NCBI GenBank assembly: GCA_027081695.1
Contig: JALWJI010000025.1
Location: forward strand, 1 to 23,824
DNA: 23,824 bases
DNA from: Acidilobaceae archaeon
Lineage (GTDB): Archaea; Thermoproteota; Thermoprotei_A; Sulfolobales; Acidilobaceae
Reading direction: 5' to 3'
Each line of letters begins with the position of its first letter. Positions within the stretch are counted from its first letter, which is position 1. The position numbers and the translations under genes were made by a program. Shown here piece after piece: positions 21,727 to 23,824 of the stretch. Below the pieces are notes generated by a model. The model was given only the letters and a program-made list of their open reading frames with translations. It was not told the DNA's origin and searched no databases.

Positions 21727-21900
21727 CTAGCACTTAACAAGTTTTCCAGCTTTGCTAGAAGCTATTTTTGCCGCTTCCTCGATGTTCTCGGCCCATACGT
21801 TGATATAGATATTAGTTCCTTTTATCCTGAACTTGAACGATATAATTCCGTTAATGATTTTCTTCTCTACAAGCTCCAAGCCCTCACAGGTTTTCTTCAA
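21727..21900 (-). CDS. Small protein of unknown function
   Basis: A 57-residue protein, basic and amphipathic, with a beta-beta-alpha look: GLELVEKKIINGIISFKFRIKGTNIYINVWAENIEEAAKIASSKAGKLVKC. No family is recognised. The minus-strand frame reads as a believable protein, whereas the overlapping plus-strand frame does not. The frame extends to an ATG at 21930, but the TATA-like CTTTAAG (minus strand, 21938-21944) is only about 10 bases from that ATG. The TTG at 21900, preceded by GGGGGAT at short spacing, fits transcription starting near 21915. It is convergent with moaDE (12-base gap) and divergent from the aminotransferase-family gene. Confidence 0.65.
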   Translation of the reverse strand: MKKTCEGLELVEKKIINGIISFKFRIKGTNIYINVWAENIEEAAKIASSKAGKLVKC

Positions 21901-21904
21901 CAGG

Positions 21905-21950
21905 ATCCCCCTAAATTTATAGGAGGTCATTATTCAACTTAAAGAGGTGA
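21905..21950. promoter_or_regulatory. Overlapping divergent promoters
   Basis: Plus strand: AAATTTATA (21912-21920) would start transcription near 21942, just before the GAGGTGA Shine-Dalgarno of the gene at 21957. Minus strand: CTTTAAG (21938-21944) would start near 21915, just before GGGGGAT of the 57-residue gene. Each TATA thus lies close to the other gene's start site. Confidence 0.5.
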
Positions 21951-21956
21951 ATCCTA

Positions 21957-23303
21957 GTGTCCAGGGAAACAAGTGTTCCATTAATTAGAGTCGAGCCTCC
22001 AGGACCCAGAGCTAGAGAAATCGTGGAAAGAGACCACGAACTACTCATGCAGTCATTTGTCCGTTGGTATCCGCTTGTTGTCAAGACCGCGAAGGGCGCA
22101 ATTGTAGAAGACGTCGACGGTAACCTCTATATAGATATGAACAGCGGCCTTGCAGTAGGCAACGTCGGACATACACATCCTAAGATCGTAGAGGCAATTA
22201 AACGACAAGCTGAGAAGCTTATCCACTTTAGCCTAACAGACTTCTACTATGAGGAAGCAGTCATAGCAGCGGAGAAACTAGTCGGAATAGCTCCCAACTC
22301 TCCTGCTAAAGTATTCTTTGCAAATAGTGGTGCCGAGACAATTGAGGGATCGCTCAAAATCGCCAGAGGATACTTCGAGGGCAAACGTCCCTATATAATA
22401 GGCTTCCTCGGAGCATTCCACGGCAGAACAATGGGTGCTCTAAGCATTACGTCAAGTAAACCTGTACAACGCAGATACTTCTCTCCATTAGTACCAAACA
22501 TAATCCATGTACCATACCCATACCCCTATAGATGCCCATTCAAGGCCGAGACGCCAGAAGAGTGTGGCGAGCAAGTAATAGGATACATAGAGGACTGGAT
22601 ACTTGGAAAGCTAGTCGATCCAAACGAAGTAGCCGCATTCATATTTGAACCTATCCAAGGAGAGGGCGGATATGTGGTTCCTCCAGAAAACTTCTTCCCT
22701 AAGCTAAGAAGCCTAGCCGACAAACACGGCATCCTCCTCATTGACGACGAGGTCCAGGCAGGTTTCGGCAGAACAGGTAAGTGGTTCGCTATCGAGCACT
22801 GGGGCATAAAGCCCGATATTATAGCAAGTGCAAAGGCCATTGCAGGAGGACTACCACTAGGAGCAATAATCGGTAAGAGAGAAGTCATGAATCTTCCAGG
22901 TGGATCCCATGCCTCCACGTTTGGAGGTAACCCCGTCGCGCTAGCAGCAATGTCAGCGGTTATAGACGTGATTAAAGAAGAAAAGCTACTCGACAAAGTA
23001 TCGAGGCTCGGAGACGAAATAATCAAGTACTTCAAGGATCTCTCCAGCGAAATCAGCCTCATAGGAGACGTCAGAGGAAAAGGCTTCATGATAGGCGTCG
23101 AACTCGTTAAGGACAAAGATACCAAGACGCCAGCCAAAGAAGAGCTAGCCGAACTAATAACTAGGAGTTTCAAGAAGGGAGTGCTCGTTATAGGAGCAGG
23201 TGTTTCAACAATAAGAATAGCGCCTCCACTAGTAATAGAAGAAGAACTATTATGGAAAGGACTAGAGATTATTACAGATATACTAAAAGACCTATCAAGA
23301 TAG
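21957..23303 (+). CDS. Class III PLP enzyme (aminotransferase or amino-acid racemase)
   Basis: A 448-residue fold-type I, class III aminotransferase-family protein. Visible signatures: FFANSGAETIEGSLKIAR (phosphate-binding, 120-137), GFLGAFHGRTMGAL (149-162), FEPIQGEGGYVVPP (230-243), LIDDEVQAGFGRTGKW with Asp263/264 (cofactor N1), the Schiff-base lysine Lys293 in SAKAIAGGLPLGA, and STFGGNPVA (320-328). It would usually be called 4-aminobutyrate or acetylornithine aminotransferase. However, close-looking archaeal relatives in Pyrococcus are amino-acid racemases with broad or Ala/Ser specificity, so transamination versus racemisation is open. Start is GTG 21957 after GAGGTGA. The gene overlaps the convergent small winged-helix gene by 9 bases. 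Confidence 0.9.
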   Translation: MSRETSVPLIRVEPPGPRAREIVERDHELLMQSFVRWYPLVVKTAKGAIVEDVDGNLYIDMNSGLAVGNVGHTHPKIVEAIKRQAEKLIHFSLTDFYYEEAVIAAEKLVGIAPNSPAKVFFANSGAETIEGSLKIARGYFEGKRPYIIGFLGAFHGRTMGALSITSSKPVQRRYFSPLVPNIIHVPYPYPYRCPFKAETPEECGEQVIGYIEDWILGKLVDPNEVAAFIFEPIQGEGGYVVPPENFFPKLRSLADKHGILLIDDEVQAGFGRTGKWFAIEHWGIKPDIIASAKAIAGGLPLGAIIGKREVMNLPGGSHASTFGGNPVALAAMSAVIDVIKEEKLLDKVSRLGDEIIKYFKDLSSEISLIGDVRGKGFMIGVELVKDKDTKTPAKEELAELITRSFKKGVLVIGAGVSTIRIAPPLVIEEELLWKGLEIITDILKDLSR

Positions 23304-23519
23304 ACAATACACTAGTCGTTTTTTCTCGTAGTCGGGTCTTCTCACGATTATTCCTTTTTTAACTAGAGAAGCAAACACTCTCCTGGCAATTCTTCTATCT
23401 GTATTAGGAGGTAAATACTGTAGAAGCTCTGTGAACGACGATATTTGTCCTAGAGACTCCAGGCTTCTCAGTATTATTTTTTCGATCTCCTTCTCGTCTC
23501 TAAATAACCTTCCAGACAT
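23295..23519 (-). CDS. Small winged-helix-like protein
   Basis: A 74-residue protein that looks like a single winged helix: EKEIEKIILRSLESLGQI, SSFTELLQYLP, then the recognition-like helix TDRRIARRVFASLVKKGIIVRR and a short wing (PDYEKKRLVYCLS). It is probably a DNA-binding regulator with unknown target. Start ATG 23519 has AGG immediately before it. A TATA-like AAATTAAG on the minus strand near 23553-23560 could also form part of the promoter of the divergent gene at 23600. Its 3' end overlaps the PLP enzyme gene by 9 bases, convergently. Confidence 0.75.
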   Translation of the reverse strand: MSGRLFRDEKEIEKIILRSLESLGQISSFTELLQYLPPNTDRRIARRVFASLVKKGIIVRRPDYEKKRLVYCLS

Positions 23520-23599
23520 CCTAGTCCCCAGACCTTGTATGCTGGCTACACTCTTAATTTGATTAGCCTATAGAGAACTAGATATGGAAGGTGTTATGA

Positions 23600-23824
23600 G
23601 TGGGAGTAAGATCATATAGAACACCTGATACTCGGAGAATCAATCAAGAATGTATATATGTGAAAAAGATATGGAGATGGGGAGTCCTATCTCTTGTTAT
23701 AATTATTATATCTATTATCCTAGGCATATTCGTTTACAATAGGACAGGGAGAACGTTGTACATTGCTACAAGCATTCTATGGCTAATTATACTATTCATT
23801 AATACCGCCATCATCAGCACAACA
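23600..23824 (+). CDS. Membrane protein (3' partial, runs off the window)
   Basis: An open frame from GTG 23600 continues to the last base. After a basic N-terminus (VGVRSYRTPDTRRINQ) two hydrophobic segments appear: WGVLSLVIIIISIILGIFVY and TLYIATSILWLIILFINTAIIS, separated by NRTGR. This fits a polytopic membrane protein of unknown type. The GTG at 23600 has AAGGTG six bases upstream, and TTAATTT near 23554-23560 suits as TATA. A second GTG at 23660, just before KKIWRWG, is an alternative start. The rest of the gene lies outside the window. Confidence 0.65.
   Translation, partial: MGVRSYRTPDTRRINQECIYVKKIWRWGVLSLVIIIISIILGIFVYNRTGRTLYIATSILWLIILFINTAIISTT

Noticed and set aside
21724..21942. 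Plus-strand frame opposite the 57-residue gene
   Set aside because: Its protein looks random, and it covers the promoter and Shine-Dalgarno region of the PLP enzyme; the minus-strand frame is more protein-like.
1..23824. CRISPR arrays, insertion sequences, integrated elements
   Set aside because: No regularly spaced repeats, transposase or integrase genes, or terminal inverted repeats were seen; gene content is chromosomal housekeeping.

Overview
The window looks like part of a hyperthermophilic crenarchaeal chromosome, probably Desulfurococcales-like. The grounds are a full-length reverse gyrase, archaeal-type ribosomal proteins, wyosine and MoaD/MoaE cofactor genes, AGA/AGG- and ATA-rich codon use, TATA-box promoters, GGTG/GGAGG Shine-Dalgarno sites, GTG and TTG starts, and many C/D box sRNAs. 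The genus cannot be fixed from the sequence alone. I see no mobile element, CRISPR array, tRNA or rRNA gene.

Layout. 1-884 is the end of a PrpB/isocitrate-lyase-type lyase. 987-3104 is a compact uL3-uL4-uL23 operon that stops before uL2. Facing it is an Mrp/Nbp35-type ATPase (3115-4008, minus). 4326-6360 holds a small acidic unknown gene overlapping an XPB-type helicase. 6384-8415 (minus) is the sucCD operon for succinyl-CoA synthetase. 8416-9198 is an RNA-rich interval around a small winged-helix gene. Next come a divergent pair (an unknown protein and thioredoxin reductase), the wyosine enzyme Taw1, and an Alba-like gene. 12589-20523 is a long minus-strand block: reverse gyrase, superoxide reductase, a four-helix membrane protein and an Lhr-type helicase. 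20674-23303 carries a small zinc protein, a fused MoaD-MoaE, a tiny minus-strand protein and a class III PLP enzyme. The window ends with a small winged-helix gene and the start of a membrane protein.

The main discovery is a set of five C/D box sRNA genes not covered by any protein annotation: 4105-4169 (+), 8577-8638 (+), 8690-8771 (+), 9114-9198 (-) and 12179-12246 (+). Each has C, D', C' and D boxes, guides of 12 nt (one of 13), and a short closing stem separated from the C box by a single G. Two have recognisable rRNA targets: one is predicted to guide methylation on both strands of 16S helix 27, the other on a conserved 23S segment. Another overlaps the end of a protein gene so that its C box contains the stop codon.

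Other points of interest: the MoaD-MoaE fusion, in which the diglycine codons also form a Shine-Dalgarno site for separate MoaE synthesis; a superoxide reductase lacking the usual lysine; an Mrp protein lacking the CxxC cluster motif; and an Alba paralog lacking the usual lysine pair. Several starts are revised here (sucD, topR, alba, the zinc protein and the 57-residue protein) from Shine-Dalgarno, TATA or sRNA positions.
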